A DNA stretch of 64,000 bases from Eucommia ulmoides. Lineage: Eukaryota; Streptophyta; Magnoliopsida; Garryales; Eucommiaceae. Within the stretch, counting starts at the first letter, position 1. Each line of letters starts with the position of its first letter. Positions 1 to 10,413 of this stretch are shown here, piece by piece. The notes below the pieces were generated by a model. The model saw only the letters and a program-made list of their open reading frames with translations. It was not told where the DNA came from and did not search any database. The stretch covers positions 9,622,616 through 9,686,615 of the forward strand of contig CM028333.1 of NCBI GenBank assembly GCA_016647705.1, in the 5' to 3' direction. The translations under genes and the position numbers were made by a program.

Positions 1-724
1 TATTCTCCACTCCGGAGATGACCACCAATACTGACTATATACACACAGAAAACACACACACACACCCCTGATCACGTACCCAGAACTGAACACCTACCTA
101 CACAACCGAAACCCATACTCCCACTCACCGGCGACGACACCGTGACGATCGCCGATCATCCTCGCCGTCTGCGCGCGCACACACACACCGACGACACTAA
201 AGAACACACACACACAGTTTACATGCACTGAATACGATCGATCGGCCAATCTAAGGAACACCCACTGGCGATCCCTCTCTTTCTTTGTTTTTTTTCGGTA
301 CCGGCGGTCTCTCTCTCTCTACGGTTCACTGTTTTTTTTTTTTTTTTTTTGCTCCACCTCCCTCCCCGTATATGTGCATGAGTATATATATATATATATA
401 TGCACGAACGATCAGCCGCGTGTCTCTCCATCTCTCCATTTGATTACACGTCGTCGTCGATATGAGAATCGCGCCACCGTCAGTCGCCTGAACATGGGTC
501 CTGATGAGATGATGTCATTTTTTTAAATTATTGTTTTATTTAAATTATCTAAGTCCCCCCTCAATTTTTGTTAAGTTATTAATTAAGCCCAAATTTCTAA
601 TTTTACTAGTTTGAACATTACCAATTAACCCTTAAAATTTTAAATCAAATAATTAATGCCCTTCACCCCCTTTTTTTTTCGAAATATTATAAAATACGAC
701 TTCAATAAAAGCCAAGGTCTTACA
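1..724 (-). mobile_element. 5' part of a long LTR (TGTAAGACC family), cut by window edge
   Basis: Read on the minus strand, the sequence starts at 724 with TGTAAGACCTTGG. Its first 200-250 bases resemble the starts of the long LTRs at 22465 and 38053, including a shared AAATTTTAAGGGTTAATTG-like block. Beyond that lie a short (TA)n tract near 382-401 and a CA/GT-rich, CCGGCG-containing stretch (1-360), in the same order as in the LTR at 38053. The other LTR end lies outside the window, so no target-site duplication can be checked. Short reading frames in the CA-rich part look like repeat translations, not genes. Confidence 0.6.
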
Positions 725-897
725 TTCCGCCCATAGTAAGTGTTATACAATACTACGTATGGGTCTTGATTTAGTACGCCCTCAAGACTAGCGAGAATTG
801 GCATTGTTTGGATCGATCTTTCAACTCGATTCTTCTTCGGATTTTGTGCATGGGGAGCTTGAATGTACTGAGCTAGAAACTGGGTAGGATAGGTGAG
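725..897. other. short unassigned stretch between LTR end and gag remnant
   Basis: No gene, RNA or repeat boundary is visible. It may be internal sequence of the Athila-like element whose gag lies to its right. Confidence 0.3.
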
Positions 898-1731
898 CTA
901 TATCGGATTCTCATATATGTGATCGTCTTGGATCGGGGGAGGCATCACCAATTGGAATTCAAACGTTAAAAAATCACAACTATTAACATATGATTCTTCA
1001 TTACCAATCCATACTTGGGTTATCTCAATATTAGCATGATTGTCTACGTTCTCACCCAAATACCTTCCGGTTGCATTCGGTTCCTCATGGTGGCTTTCAC
1101 ATAAGGAAGTGACATTTGCTTCTCTCAGTGTCACCGCTTTTGACTCAACCTCAATATAGCAGATAAGCTGACTGATTTGTGTCTGAAGAGACGTTACTGT
1201 CACATCAATTTCGACGCAGACCATCTCAATATTGTCTAGACGATCCTCGTGCTCATTGATCCGGTCATTTGTTTCCCTTAAGATAATTTGAGTTTCCCCC
1301 ATAACTGTGGCAAACACATCTTCTAGGGTAGGGGATGACTCCATATGTTGGTCCGGGATATCAATCCATGGTGTCGAAGTGTTGAAACAATCCCCCAAGC
1401 TTTAGTAACTTGGTAAATAATTCCAACTTTGATAATCAAAACCCGTCAATTTCTCCAACGACCAAAGGGCTTCATCTGCGGTTAGGTTGTAGAAAGAGGC
1501 GGTACCATTTTCTCTTTCCTCCTATATTCTAGTTGCGACTTGTAGCCTATCGAGAAAATTCAGTAATTGATACTCCCTCGGGAAACCATGATTTGGAAAC
1601 CGATTGAGAAACTCCTTGTATCGCTCCCAAGCATAATAAAACGGCTCAGAATCTCGTTGAAAAAAATGCAATAATACTTGTTGATCTAGGATCTTCAAGT
1701 ACCCTACATGAAAAACAAAATTACGAAACAA
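898..1731 (-). pseudogene. Athila/Tat-like Ty3 gag remnant
   Basis: Two minus-strand frames make up this remnant. The upstream piece (1731-1522) carries the motif RDSEPFYYAWERYKEFLNRF followed by a PNHG word; an AWERY/F-KELL-PHHG motif is typical of plant Ty3 (Athila/Tat) Gag. The downstream piece (1398-898) has a long coiled, acidic segment (LEDVFATVMGETQ, then heptad-like residues to QISQLI), as found after the capsid part of Athila Gag. The gap between the pieces and the stops between frames mean no full Gag can be made. It lies directly downstream of a tRNA-Asp-type primer site (1808-1825) and an LTR (1832-3220), in the right order and orientation for a retroelement read on the minus strand. 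No protease, RT or integrase was found in the window for this copy. Confidence 0.65.
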
Positions 1732-1807
1732 AAATTATAAACAAAAGAAATGCCTAAACTAAAATCAAGTTATTTACTTACAATATCAACAATAATTTAA
1801 AACACAA

Positions 1808-1825
1808 TCCCTAGCAATGGCGCCA
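1808..1825 (-). other. primer binding site, tRNA-Asp type
   Basis: On the minus strand this reads TGGCGCCATTGCTAGGGA, seven bases inside the LTR edge. It is a two-mismatch form of the TGGCGCCGTTGCCGGGGA site that Athila/Tat elements use to pair with the tRNA-Asp 3' end. The same site is intact at 46471-46488. Confidence 0.7.
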
Positions 1826-2829
1826 AAAACTTGATAGCGCGTGAATACGTCACTACTTTCACCGCAAGTATACATGTCAAGTTTTATTATAGATTGGAAG
1901 AGTTAAGGTTGTCGTATCTACATGGATTGGTTGAAATTATCATTGAGTACCGTAATTATCGTAACCTAACTTTATTTAAACGATAAAAATATGTTTTGTT
2001 TATAAATATAAATACTAAACTAAAATACTAATTAATCTAATTACACTACTTATACTATATTGAGACGTTTAGGGTAATGGATTATCTAGGGATTAACTTA
2101 CTTAAACGTGTTTGGTTTCGTTTAGTTAATAATAACGGTATTCGACCTATCCAACAATCTCAGTATCGTAAACTCATTCACTCTTCCCGAGTGTAAAGTG
2201 AATGAATATGTGACTTCGCGTTAACGCCGAAGTCCCCCTTTAGCGTTTTTTAGAACACATAGTCACTTGTGTCTTGCCCTAACGTCATGGATTGCACACT
2301 TTCTAACTCCCTCCCGGGTTATTAGATCGTTGCGCTGTGTTTAAATTCTAGTCTGAATTCGGGGTTACCTCTCCCGAGTGTTAAACCCCGATTTCTCAAT
2401 ATATCTAAACAAGCATATAATGGAAATACAAGAACGGTAAACACAATCGAATAGCAAAAAACAACTGTTAAAGAAACACAATTCAAATAAACGATATTTT
2501 CATAAACTATATTAATCTCATAGATAATCCATATTTAACTAATGGCCATAACCGTATATACAATAACAAACGAGCTAAACATACTCAAACAAACTACCAA
2601 AGTTAAGAAATAAAGAAAGAAACGAAGGAACTTAGCCGTTATCCGAAGATCCGACGCTAAAACTACTTCGAGAGCGTTTCTCCTTCTTCGCTTGGTGTTC
2701 TTCTCCTTTAGTTTGGTTGAGCTCTTCCCAAAATCTCTCAACTCTCCTATCTATCCTCTAATGAGGTTTGATGGCCGAAAATGAGAGAGGGATGAAGGAT
2801 ATGGGAACAAAAATATCTAAAAAAATGCA

Positions 2830-2838
2830 CTTTATAGG
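2830..2838 (-). promoter_or_regulatory. TATA-like box in LTR
   Basis: On the minus strand this reads CCTATAAAG. It lies immediately downstream of the palindrome array at 2846-3060, matching the order in the related LTRs, where GCTATAAATA follows the array. Function is inferred from position. Confidence 0.45.
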
Positions 2839-2845
2839 TGCAGGA

Positions 2846-3060
2846 TTCACCGCTGCAACGATGGGTATGTCGGTAGTGGTCACCGCTGTAGTGGTGGCTT
2901 GATCGCTATAACGGTGGTGCACTCTGTTGTTTTACCGCTGCAGCAGTGGATATATAGAGTGAAATTGAGCATCCTATTGTTTCACCGTTGCAACGGTGGG
3001 CTGCAGTTGCATATTTAGCCTTTTTGCTCAATTTTTCACCGTTCTTCCACCGCCGTTCTA
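2846..3060 (-). repeat. array of CACCGYTGCARCGGTGG-type imperfect palindromes
   Basis: At least six imperfect inverted repeats built on CACCG...CGGTG occur here, near 2849, 2881, 2911, 2933, 2982 and 3038. They occupy the same part of the LTR (about 160-375 bases from its minus-strand start) as the CCGCCTAGGCGG arrays in the sister LTRs. Confidence 0.7.
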
Positions 3061-3220
3061 CCGATTAGCTTGATTTTCACTCGTTTTAGCTCATTTTCGT
3101 CCTAAACACCTGATTTATACAAAAACACATAAAAATGTATTAAAACATATTAAAATGCTATAAAATACTCAAAAACTACCAAAACCGACTTGAGAATAAA
3201 TAGATAAATTTCACCTATCA

Positions 3221-3240
3221 ATTGCCCTCATAAACTCAAC
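3221..3240 (-). other. polypurine-tract-like end of internal region
   Basis: The minus strand reads TTGAGTTTATGAGGGCAAT directly before the LTR. It is homologous to TTGAGTTTAGGGGTAT beside the LTR at 44512. It marks the 3' end of an internal region, so this LTR also acted as a 3' LTR. Homology to the element seems to stop near 3240, where hAT sequence begins. Confidence 0.5.
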
Positions 3241-3249
3241 CCTTACCAA

Positions 3250-4606
3250 TTTTTTCATTCAATGTTTCTTTTATCCTTCATATCTCAGGAAGAAATAAAT
3301 TGGATGTTGAATAATCATATCTTAATATGATGTTGGTTATTTCATTGAAAATACCTAAAAATTGACACAATTGATCCACTTTAACCCAATTGTGATTACT
3401 AGGTACATAAGAAAACATAGGATCTCGTCTCGATACCTAGGGAAAACTTCTTTATACTTCGATGTAGAAGCTAACATCAAATAAGTTCCATTCCATTTAG
3501 TTGGGCAATCCAATATGAATTTTCTTGAATGCAATAGTGATTGTTTCGCTATTTCATCGAACTTATTAAGGCGAGTTTCAGAATGTGACAAATACTTAAT
3601 TGCCACACTTGACAATATCATCAATTTGATTCAACCCATGTTGCATTAGAATATTAAGTATATGTGCACAACAACGTACATGAAAAAACTTGCGACAAAA
3701 AACAAATTCCTTCTCAATGCAAAATTTGATTTTAAAAACCCAACTGCAGCATCATTATATGAAGCATTATCCACTGTAACAGTACACATTTTATTTTCAA
3801 GTCCCCACCCTACTAAACAATTGGTAAGAGCATCGGCAATAACAATCTTACTCTAAGAAGGAAGAATGTTACAAAAATTTATCACATGTTTTTGTAATTT
3901 TCAGTTGGCATCTATAAAATGACGAGTAACAACCATATATTGTATAGTTTGCCCCAAAGTTTGCACAAATTAGTAGTAATACTAACCTTATTCATATCTT
4001 TCACTAAGATTTTTAACTTTTTTTTTCTCAATCTCATAAGTAGAATTGCAATCATTCTTAACCGTAAGTCGTGATATCTTGTCCCAAAATGGTTTGCACG
4101 CTCTCATGAATTTGTTAAACACAATATACTCCATATGATTAAAAGAATATTAATGGGCAAGTACCATATGTGCTACAAGTTCTCTTATTTTAGCATGATC
4201 ATATTTAAAAGAAACAACAGTAGTTACAACATCACTTGCGCTAAATGTTAGAGTAATTTGAGTCTTACTCCCAGATGCAACCTTTTTATTTTGCAAACAC
4301 GATGTCAAATGTCATCACAGTTGAGTTGTGGCACCTAATTAAAGGACAAATAAAACGGATTTGCAAATATTATACTTTGTTTTTTTTTACCCCTTCATCT
4401 GTGAATGCTTCCATGTCCTCTAAAACTGTAGAGGTCATCTTCCTAGGCTTCCTCTTATATGCATTTTCATGAAGATCCTCCAACATTCTCTTAGGATCAT
4501 TGTCTTCCACTCCCAAATAATTTTCATTATCCTCTTGGCTTTGGGCGTCTTCTTCTTCATCGTCTTGAAGACTAACTGGAGATGATGTTGAATTTTCAAA
4601 TGACAT
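3250..4606 (-). pseudogene. hAT-family transposase pseudogene (RICESLEEPER-like)
   Basis: Coding remnants run right to left in broken frames. An acidic N-terminal leader starts at 4606 and is followed by a BED-type zinc-finger region (KYNICKSVL...GATTQL..HL). Near 4000-4210 is a block reading KIRELVAHMVLAH, FNHMEYIVF and FWDKISRLTVKND, the hAT catalytic-domain start. Further on are VDNASYND and then LDCPTKWNGTYLMLAS (about 3480-3530), all hallmark hAT positions. At least three in-frame stops sit in and near the BED region, so it cannot encode a transposase. The C-terminal dimerisation domain is missing; the Athila-like sequence abuts at about 3240. It is an old, dead DNA-transposon copy. Confidence 0.8.
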
Positions 4607-4615
4607 CCTCTTCAA

Positions 4616-5685
4616 AGAAAAAGATACGAATCATAATCGACAATAATACTAAAAAAATAAAAATAAAAACTCTTCAAATTTAATCTTTGGGAAGAAGTAT
4701 GAATCAACTTCTATATATAAAAAATAAGGACATAAATCAATATGTACTACTACTTAACTAATTGTGGACATAAATCAATTATCTATATAGCACTCGGTGT
4801 ATACAAACCATATCCAAACTGTCAGTAATGTTCTAAAGGGTTAGCAAGTTCATGCAACATGCTCTTAACTAATAGAACATAATTATATGTTATGTTTCTC
4901 TTGGACAATGCAACCTAGCATCTAGAAACTCTAGAGTCAATAGATTCCATTAAATAAGCCATGAACTTGTAAATAATTATGTTTTTCATGAAATCAGTGT
5001 AGCAAAATAGCAAATGCACAAACATTTGTAATTGAAACACAAGAGAAAGAAGCATTCAGTTCAATTCTTACGACGTATGAGCATGATTCAAAGCATAAAG
5101 AAAGTAGAAGTCGAGAGAGAGAATGTGTGTACCAAATTTGTTCCTTGAAGCCAAATATGTTTGACGAAGGTAGAGATTTGTTTGGTTTGCCCAAGCTCGG
5201 CATTGGAGAAGGTAGACACTTCGTTAGCAAACGCAGGAGCCAATATTAGGGTTGTAGCTTGACAAGGTTGAGCAAATCGACATTATGAGTATGAGCGGCA
5301 ACAAAGTAGGGTTGCATGGCAGCGATAGCAAAGATCGACAGCGAAACAAGGCTAAGCGGCGGTGAAGCACGGATGAATGACAGGAGATGGAGATAGAGAA
5401 GTGAATCGGAGATGGATAAGAGTCGATGGAAATGAGAGAGTCACGAGGGCTAAGAAAGTGGGAATTGGGAAATGAATGAAATCCTAGTGTATAATTAATA
5501 AACAGGTATATATATGTATATATATTATTAATAAAAAAATATTTTATTGTTTGCGAACATACTCGCGAATAAGCTCATCTTATTTTGGCTTTGTTGGCAA
5601 ACAAAAAACGAGTAACTCGCGAACAAGCTCGGCTCGTTTATTAAACGAACACTTTTTGGAGCACGAGCTCGATTCATTTATTTTA
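4616..5685. other. non-coding 5' side of the dead hAT element and older repeats
   Basis: No coding region was recognised. The part from 5020 to 5470 is GA-rich and could be the leader region of the hAT copy. The stretch 5560-5680 contains inverted ACTCGCGAACAAGCTCGG-like words, suggesting a TIR-element end, but I could not define its borders. Confidence 0.35.
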
Positions 5686-6477
5686 GGTGATATTTGGTTA
5701 GTGTTCCCACTTTTCTGAACCCATCTGGGATGAGTTGAGTTGAGTTGAATTGAAAATTTTGTTTACTTCTTGAAACAGAATTGCGTTTAGTAACGACATA
5801 ATTTTATTTTGTGCGGGGAACATAATTGCGTTTGGTAACAAATTATTCTGGAATTATTTTCACAACAATAGTTTATATATATATATATATATATATTAAA
5901 TGTATGATTAAAAATATCAAATTACACTAAATTTACCATCTTCTATTGCAAAAAAAAAAAATTCATTAGACAATTCCTTACCTTCTATTGCAAAAATTTA
6001 TTAAATGAATCATGATCGTAAGTGTTGATCCTAAGATTTTGATGAACAATTAAGTGTGGATGTTTTGATGGAACTAATGGTTTGTTCAAGTATTTCAGTT
6101 AATTAAGTTCATGTGATGAAGATGCAATGACAAATTTATAAATGGATGCTAAATGATAATGTCAAAGATGATAAAGAATTAAGAGTTTGAAAAAATTAGA
6201 GAAACCAACTCAAGTGAATTTCAACTCTTAATATCCAAATTAGGAACACACACACGACACATTTTTATTTTTTATTTTTATTGTTTTTGTGTGTTTTGAT
6301 AAGATGAAATTATTTGCTCCTATGTGTATTTGAAAAGAAATATTTATAATTGACTAAAATGGAATTTAAGAAGTTAGTAGAGCTTATTTGGAAAATAACA
6401 TGGTTAAAGGGGCGAAAACGTAAAAGAGAATGAGTTAAAAATGAGTTTAGAAAAGAGATCCAACATATATAAGTTGA

Positions 6478-6660
6478 TTGGTCAGTCGACCAGACAAAGC
6501 ATCATGAACTTTTTATATCTCAAAGCCGATAGGCAGGTCGACCGGTGAAGAGAAGTTGAACTCTTTATATCTCTAAGTCGACAGGTAAGCCGATCGGTGA
6601 AGGTAAATCAAACTCTCTGAATCTCCAAGTTGACAGATAGGTCGACCGATGAATGCAACA
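6478..6660 (+). repeat. ~52-base tandem array with GTCGACCGGTGAA cores
   Basis: Four copies of a GGTCGACCGRTGAA-like word, each followed by AACTCTYTRWATCTC, recur at about 52-base spacing (near 6485, 6537, 6590 and 6641). The core contains the palindrome GTCGAC. It lies about 450-640 bases into the LTR, upstream of the TATA box at 7061. Confidence 0.7.
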
Positions 6661-7060
6661 GCTTTGATCCTAAATCTAGCAGTTGACTAGTCGGTCGACT
6701 GAGAGCGCTGTTTCAGGATTCTGTGCATTCCGAAATCATATCTAAAAGTAGCCATTTTTGGTTGAGATTTGAGAGAGATTTAAGTGATTTATTGATATTT
6801 AATATATGTTTCATCTATTATTTAAATCCTATTAAGTTGGTTCATTAAGTTTTAATATTTCTCAATTTGGTACATGAAATTGTTTCTATTCTATTCTAAT
6901 TGAGATTGAGAAATATTTGAGGGACTTAATTAAAAGTTTTAAAATCTATAATTAATTGAATTGAACCAAAATGAAGTTATAATGATATATGGGGTCTAAG
7001 AGAGCATTTAAGTGTCATGACACATGGGAACTAGCCATTAGAGAACTGATTTATTTTTCA

Positions 7061-7070
7061 TATATATAGA
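7061..7070 (+). promoter_or_regulatory. TATA box of the copia LTR
   Basis: TATATATAGA is followed by CTTGCG. The sister LTR has TATAAATAGACTTGCG at the matching place (17271). Conservation of the box and the following word supports a promoter and start region. Confidence 0.6.
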
Positions 7071-8165
7071 CTTGCGCTTTTCATATATCATTAATCAAGA
7101 GAAGTAAGCTTAAAAGAGATAAGATCATATTGTGTTGTTCTAAGAGTTATCTTTTCAGAGATTTTGTGAGAGCTATTCTAAGAGACGATCCTGAGAATTA
7201 TTACTAGTAATCTTTGTTGCTACTAGATCTGAAGTATCATTGTTCTATTTATTTTTTCTGTGAATTCCGGGTGAGATATTTTCAATTATTTTCTATTTGT
7301 GCATTACTTGTTTAAATTTGGAAATTGATCTTTAGAAATTGTGTTTGATTCTTTATTGAAGAAAATATTTTATAAACAATTTCTTGAATCTGATTACGTG
7401 TTCAATTATTTGCTACCCATATTTTTTTAAAAATTAGATTTTCAATCTCACACTTTTCTATCACTAGATTTGGGATATTAATCGAGTTTTAATTTATCTA
7501 GGGTAGTAGAAGCTCTGAGTGAGATAATTTGCGTATCAATTTGTATTGGTGAGTAGTGTGACGGATTAAATTCTGTTGGGGGGTATTTACTCAGGGATAG
7601 CCGGTTTTCAGTCTTTTTCTGTAAAAAGATTGAGGTAGTAATTCTTCCTGAATAGAATTAAATTTTAAGTGAATTTTGTAACGGTTCAATCCTTACCAGG
7701 TAAAAAGATATTTAGAGTGTTGGTGAGGTTTTGATTCTTTTGTGTAAGTGCTAAAAAGAATTAGGTTATTCTTTAACTTGTAAAAAGTAGAGGTTATTCC
7801 TTAGGCTAGGAAAAGGATTTTGTAAAGGTTGATTCTGAGCCTGTAAAAGAATTGTTGTGAAGGTTTAGTTTCTACCTTTAAAAAGATCGTGAGTATTAGT
7901 AGGTGCAACTCTCCATGGGGCTCGGGGGACTGGATTAGTCAAGAGTAGCTTGGTGAACCAGTATAAATCTCTGCTCTGCTGTAATATTTAATTTGTTTAT
8001 TTTTGCTATTTGGTGTGCATCTAGTTAATTATATAATTCCGTTGTGATATAAAAATATTAATTAATTTAAGATTAAAATTAATTATTTGATTTATTGAAG
8101 TATTATTCTGATAATTTTTTAATTACCCAATTCACCCCCTCTTAGGTATTCCACTGGGCCAACAA

Positions 8166-8182
8166 TCGGTATCAGAGCTGGT
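8166..8182 (+). other. primer binding site, tRNA-iMet type
   Basis: TCGGTATCAGAGCTGG begins one base after the LTR end. It is a one-mismatch form of the usual TGGTATCAGAGC site complementary to initiator tRNA-Met, as used by most plant Ty1/copia elements. Confidence 0.85.
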
Positions 8183-8253
8183 TTAGCTCGATATTTTTAG
8201 CTAACTAAGATCACATGACGCACATAATAGGCACACTAATTGAGGAGTAGTCT

Positions 8254-8940
8254 ATGCACCGACCACCTTTGTTTGCAGGTGAAAGCTACTCATTTTGGAA
8301 AGACAAGATGATAGTCTTTCTTCAAGCTATAAATTACAATGTGTGGCTAACAATCGAGGATGGTCCATTTATTCCAAGAAAAAATGGAGTTGAGAAGAAG
8401 AAGGAACAACTAACTGCTTCCAATAAGCAGAAACTCTCTATTAACTCTCAAACTATTAATATTCTATTTTGCTCTTTAGATACTAATGAATATTCTAGAG
8501 TTTCAGGTTGCAAATCTGCAAAGGAGATGTGGGATAAGTTACAAGTTACCCACAAAGAGACAAGTCAAGTGAAGTAGTCGAAAATCAACGCTCTTATGAG
8601 AAATTTTGAGTTGTTCAGGATGGAAGAAAATGAATCAATTCATGAGATGTATACTCGCTTCAACAACATATGCAACAACTTGAGTTAACTCGGAAAGCCA
8701 CACTCCATGGAGGATAGAATACGAAAGGTCCTAAGGTCCTAAACAAAAATATGGGAGTCAAAGGTAACGGCAATCGAGGAAGCCAAGGATCTTGGCAAAT
8801 ATAAAATTGATGATCTCATAGGAAACTTGATGACTCATGAATTGATGATTAAAGGATATGAGGATGATAACAAAAATGGCAAGAGGAAATCCTTGGCGCT
8901 AAAAGTTCAAAAAATTGAAGAAGATGATGAACCAGTATAA
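8254..8940 (+). pseudogene. Ty1/copia gag remnant
   Basis: The reading frame starts with MHRPPLFAGESYSFWKDKMI, the usual copia Gag opening (F-G-Y-W..KM). Further on are GCKSAKEMWDKL and, after a TAG at 8575, SIHEMYTRFNNICNNL, then KVTAIEEAKDL and a LIGNLMTHEL-type word. These follow the order of the UBN2-type Gag of copia elements. In-frame stops occur at about 8575, 8686 and 8740. The frame ends in the deletion junction with the right LTR, before any zinc knuckle. Confidence 0.85.
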
Positions 8941-9139
8941 ATCTTTGGTGTGCTGCAATATTTAATTTATTTATTTTTACTGTTTGGTGTGCATCTAGTT
9001 GATTATATAATTCCGCTGTGATATAAAGGTAACAATTAAATTAGGATTAAAATTAATTATTTGATTTATTGAAGTATTATTCTGATAATTTTTTAATTAC
9101 CCAATTCACCCCCCTCTTGGGTATTCCACTGGGCCAACA
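8927..9139 (+). repeat. 3' LTR remnant
   Basis: It matches the last ~213 bases of the left LTR (from TGAACCAGTATAAATC to GGGCCAACA). The junction with gag lies in the short word GATGAACCAGT, which suggests a microhomology deletion. Confidence 0.85.
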
Positions 9140-10413
9140 ATAAGTAAATTTTATTATAATATGACCATTCACTTTGTCAATTCTTTTTACATGGTATTGC
9201 ATCTCTCTTTTGGTTACTAGATGTGCTTGGAACACAACCTAGAAAATGCATGTAGAGAACACCAAGAAAATTTATGCAAAATTTGTATATTCTCTAGATT
9301 TTTCTCATGCATGTGTTTCTTGAATTACTGCCTCACCATATCTAGCTCGTCTGAGGCATGAAGATCAACCAAATTCCAAATTCTCAAAAATCAACGTAGA
9401 TATGCTGAGTATCACGATTCCAAATTCCAAATTATCAGATATGTTGAGTATCAAAAATCAACCAAATTCCAAATTCTCACCATATCTTTCCTCAACCAAA
9501 TTCCCAATTCTGAAGAAATGAAGATCAAAGCAGATATGTTGATCAAGATTTCATTCCTAGTTGCAAATTTAATGTAGGTGAGTTTCATCCTAACAAAAAA
9601 AAAAAAAACAAAGTTAATGCAAAGAATCAGAGCAGCAGAAACAACATAAATTCATACAAACAAGCTGAAAATTTGAGCTCATCTAAAAAAATATCAAAAA
9701 TCAAAAACGTTTTATGAAGAAATCTCAAACCGAAATCAATTTTGTGAAATCGACAAAATTAAACAACCAAATCCACGAAATTGACGAAATCGAGCAATGA
9801 AATCGATTTCATGAACCCTAAACCTAAATTGATTTCGTGAAGATTAGGACATGGATTTGAAGCTAGGGTTTCGATTTTGGGCCTAGAGAAACAGAGGGGA
9901 GAGAGAGAAAAGTTCATATATTTGGACTTCGGAACTGGAGAAAAAACGGAGAGAATGAGAGAACTTATCAAACGACGATGGCAACGACGTGAAGCGAAGA
10001 TAACGACGACGAAGCTTGGAGAGGAAGAGGAGATGAAGACGATGACGATGATGGAGAGAAGATGAAGATGATGACGACGATGGTGGCGAGAAGACAAAGA
10101 CCATGACGACGACGATGGTGAGAAGACGAATGGAGTGAGCAAAGAGGATGATGATAGGGGATGAGAATTGATCAGGGATGAAGGATTATGATAATCAGGG
10201 ATGAGAATTAAAAGAGAGAATCGATTCTGTCATTAAAATTCATTTAATACCAAGCATGTCCCTGTTTTGGGAAGAGTTGGGTTGGACAAAAAAAAAATTT
10301 TTTAATTCTCATTTTTTGGGTTGGGTTTTGTGTTTGTCAAACGCGTTCCCAAAAATCAATTTCAGAATTGTTGGGTTGGATTGGGTTAGAAACACTAACC
10401 AAACGGGGCCTTA

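Larger units (their letters stand above)
1832..3220 (-). mobile_element. LTR of an Athila/Tat-like element
   Basis: The LTR is about 1.39 kb and bounded on the plus strand by TGATAGCGCG and TTTCACCTATCA. It is homologous to the paired LTRs at 42832-44512 and 46495-48210 (shared termini, shared CTCCCGGGTTATTRGATCGT block, same overall order). The primer site lies on its left and a polypurine-like tract on its right. It therefore has internal sequence on both sides rather than a target-site duplication. Confidence 0.75.
6023..8164 (+). repeat. 5' LTR of the internally deleted copia element
   Basis: This LTR is 2142 bases, TGTTGATCC...CCAACA. It is homologous to the solo LTR at 16124-18617 and to the partial one at 63851-64000. 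It holds a GTCGAC palindrome array (6478-6660), a TATA box (7061) and, past 7600, many short TAAAAAGAT-containing degenerate repeats. Confidence 0.9.
6023..9139 (+). mobile_element. Ty1/copia element, internally deleted
   Basis: A complete left LTR (6023-8164), a primer site, a gag remnant and only the last ~213 bases of the right LTR remain. The ends are TGTTGATCC and GGGCCAACA. The flanking five bases are GTAAG on the left and ATAAG on the right (one mismatch). The matching place in copy 2 (near 56911-56925) reads ATAAG once without the element, an empty site confirming the insertion. Protease, integrase, RT and RNase H are absent, removed by a deletion joining gag to the right LTR. Confidence 0.9.
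5686..10410. mobile_element. PIF/Harbinger-like non-autonomous element, interrupted
   Basis: The ends are inverted repeats. The left end reads GGTGATATTTGGTTAGTGTT and the right end, reversed, GGCCCCGTTTGGTTAGTGTT. Both are flanked by TTA (5683-5685 and 10411-10413), the target site used by Harbinger/Tourist elements. Without the nested retroelement (6023-9139) the body is about 1.6 kb and has no transposase. A GA-rich part with many GACGACGA words (9880-10140) gives spurious Ser/Arg-rich frames. The second copy at 56697-58264 keeps the same right end but lacks the left. Confidence 0.6.

Noticed and set aside
8166..8182. tRNA-like sequence
   Set aside because: It is only a primer binding site complementary to a tRNA 3' end; no tRNA fold is present.
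9759..10142. Ser/His-rich frames near 9.9 kb and again near 57.8 kb
   Set aside because: They are GATGATGACGA-rich parts of the Harbinger-like element, with no conserved protein signal beyond the repeat.
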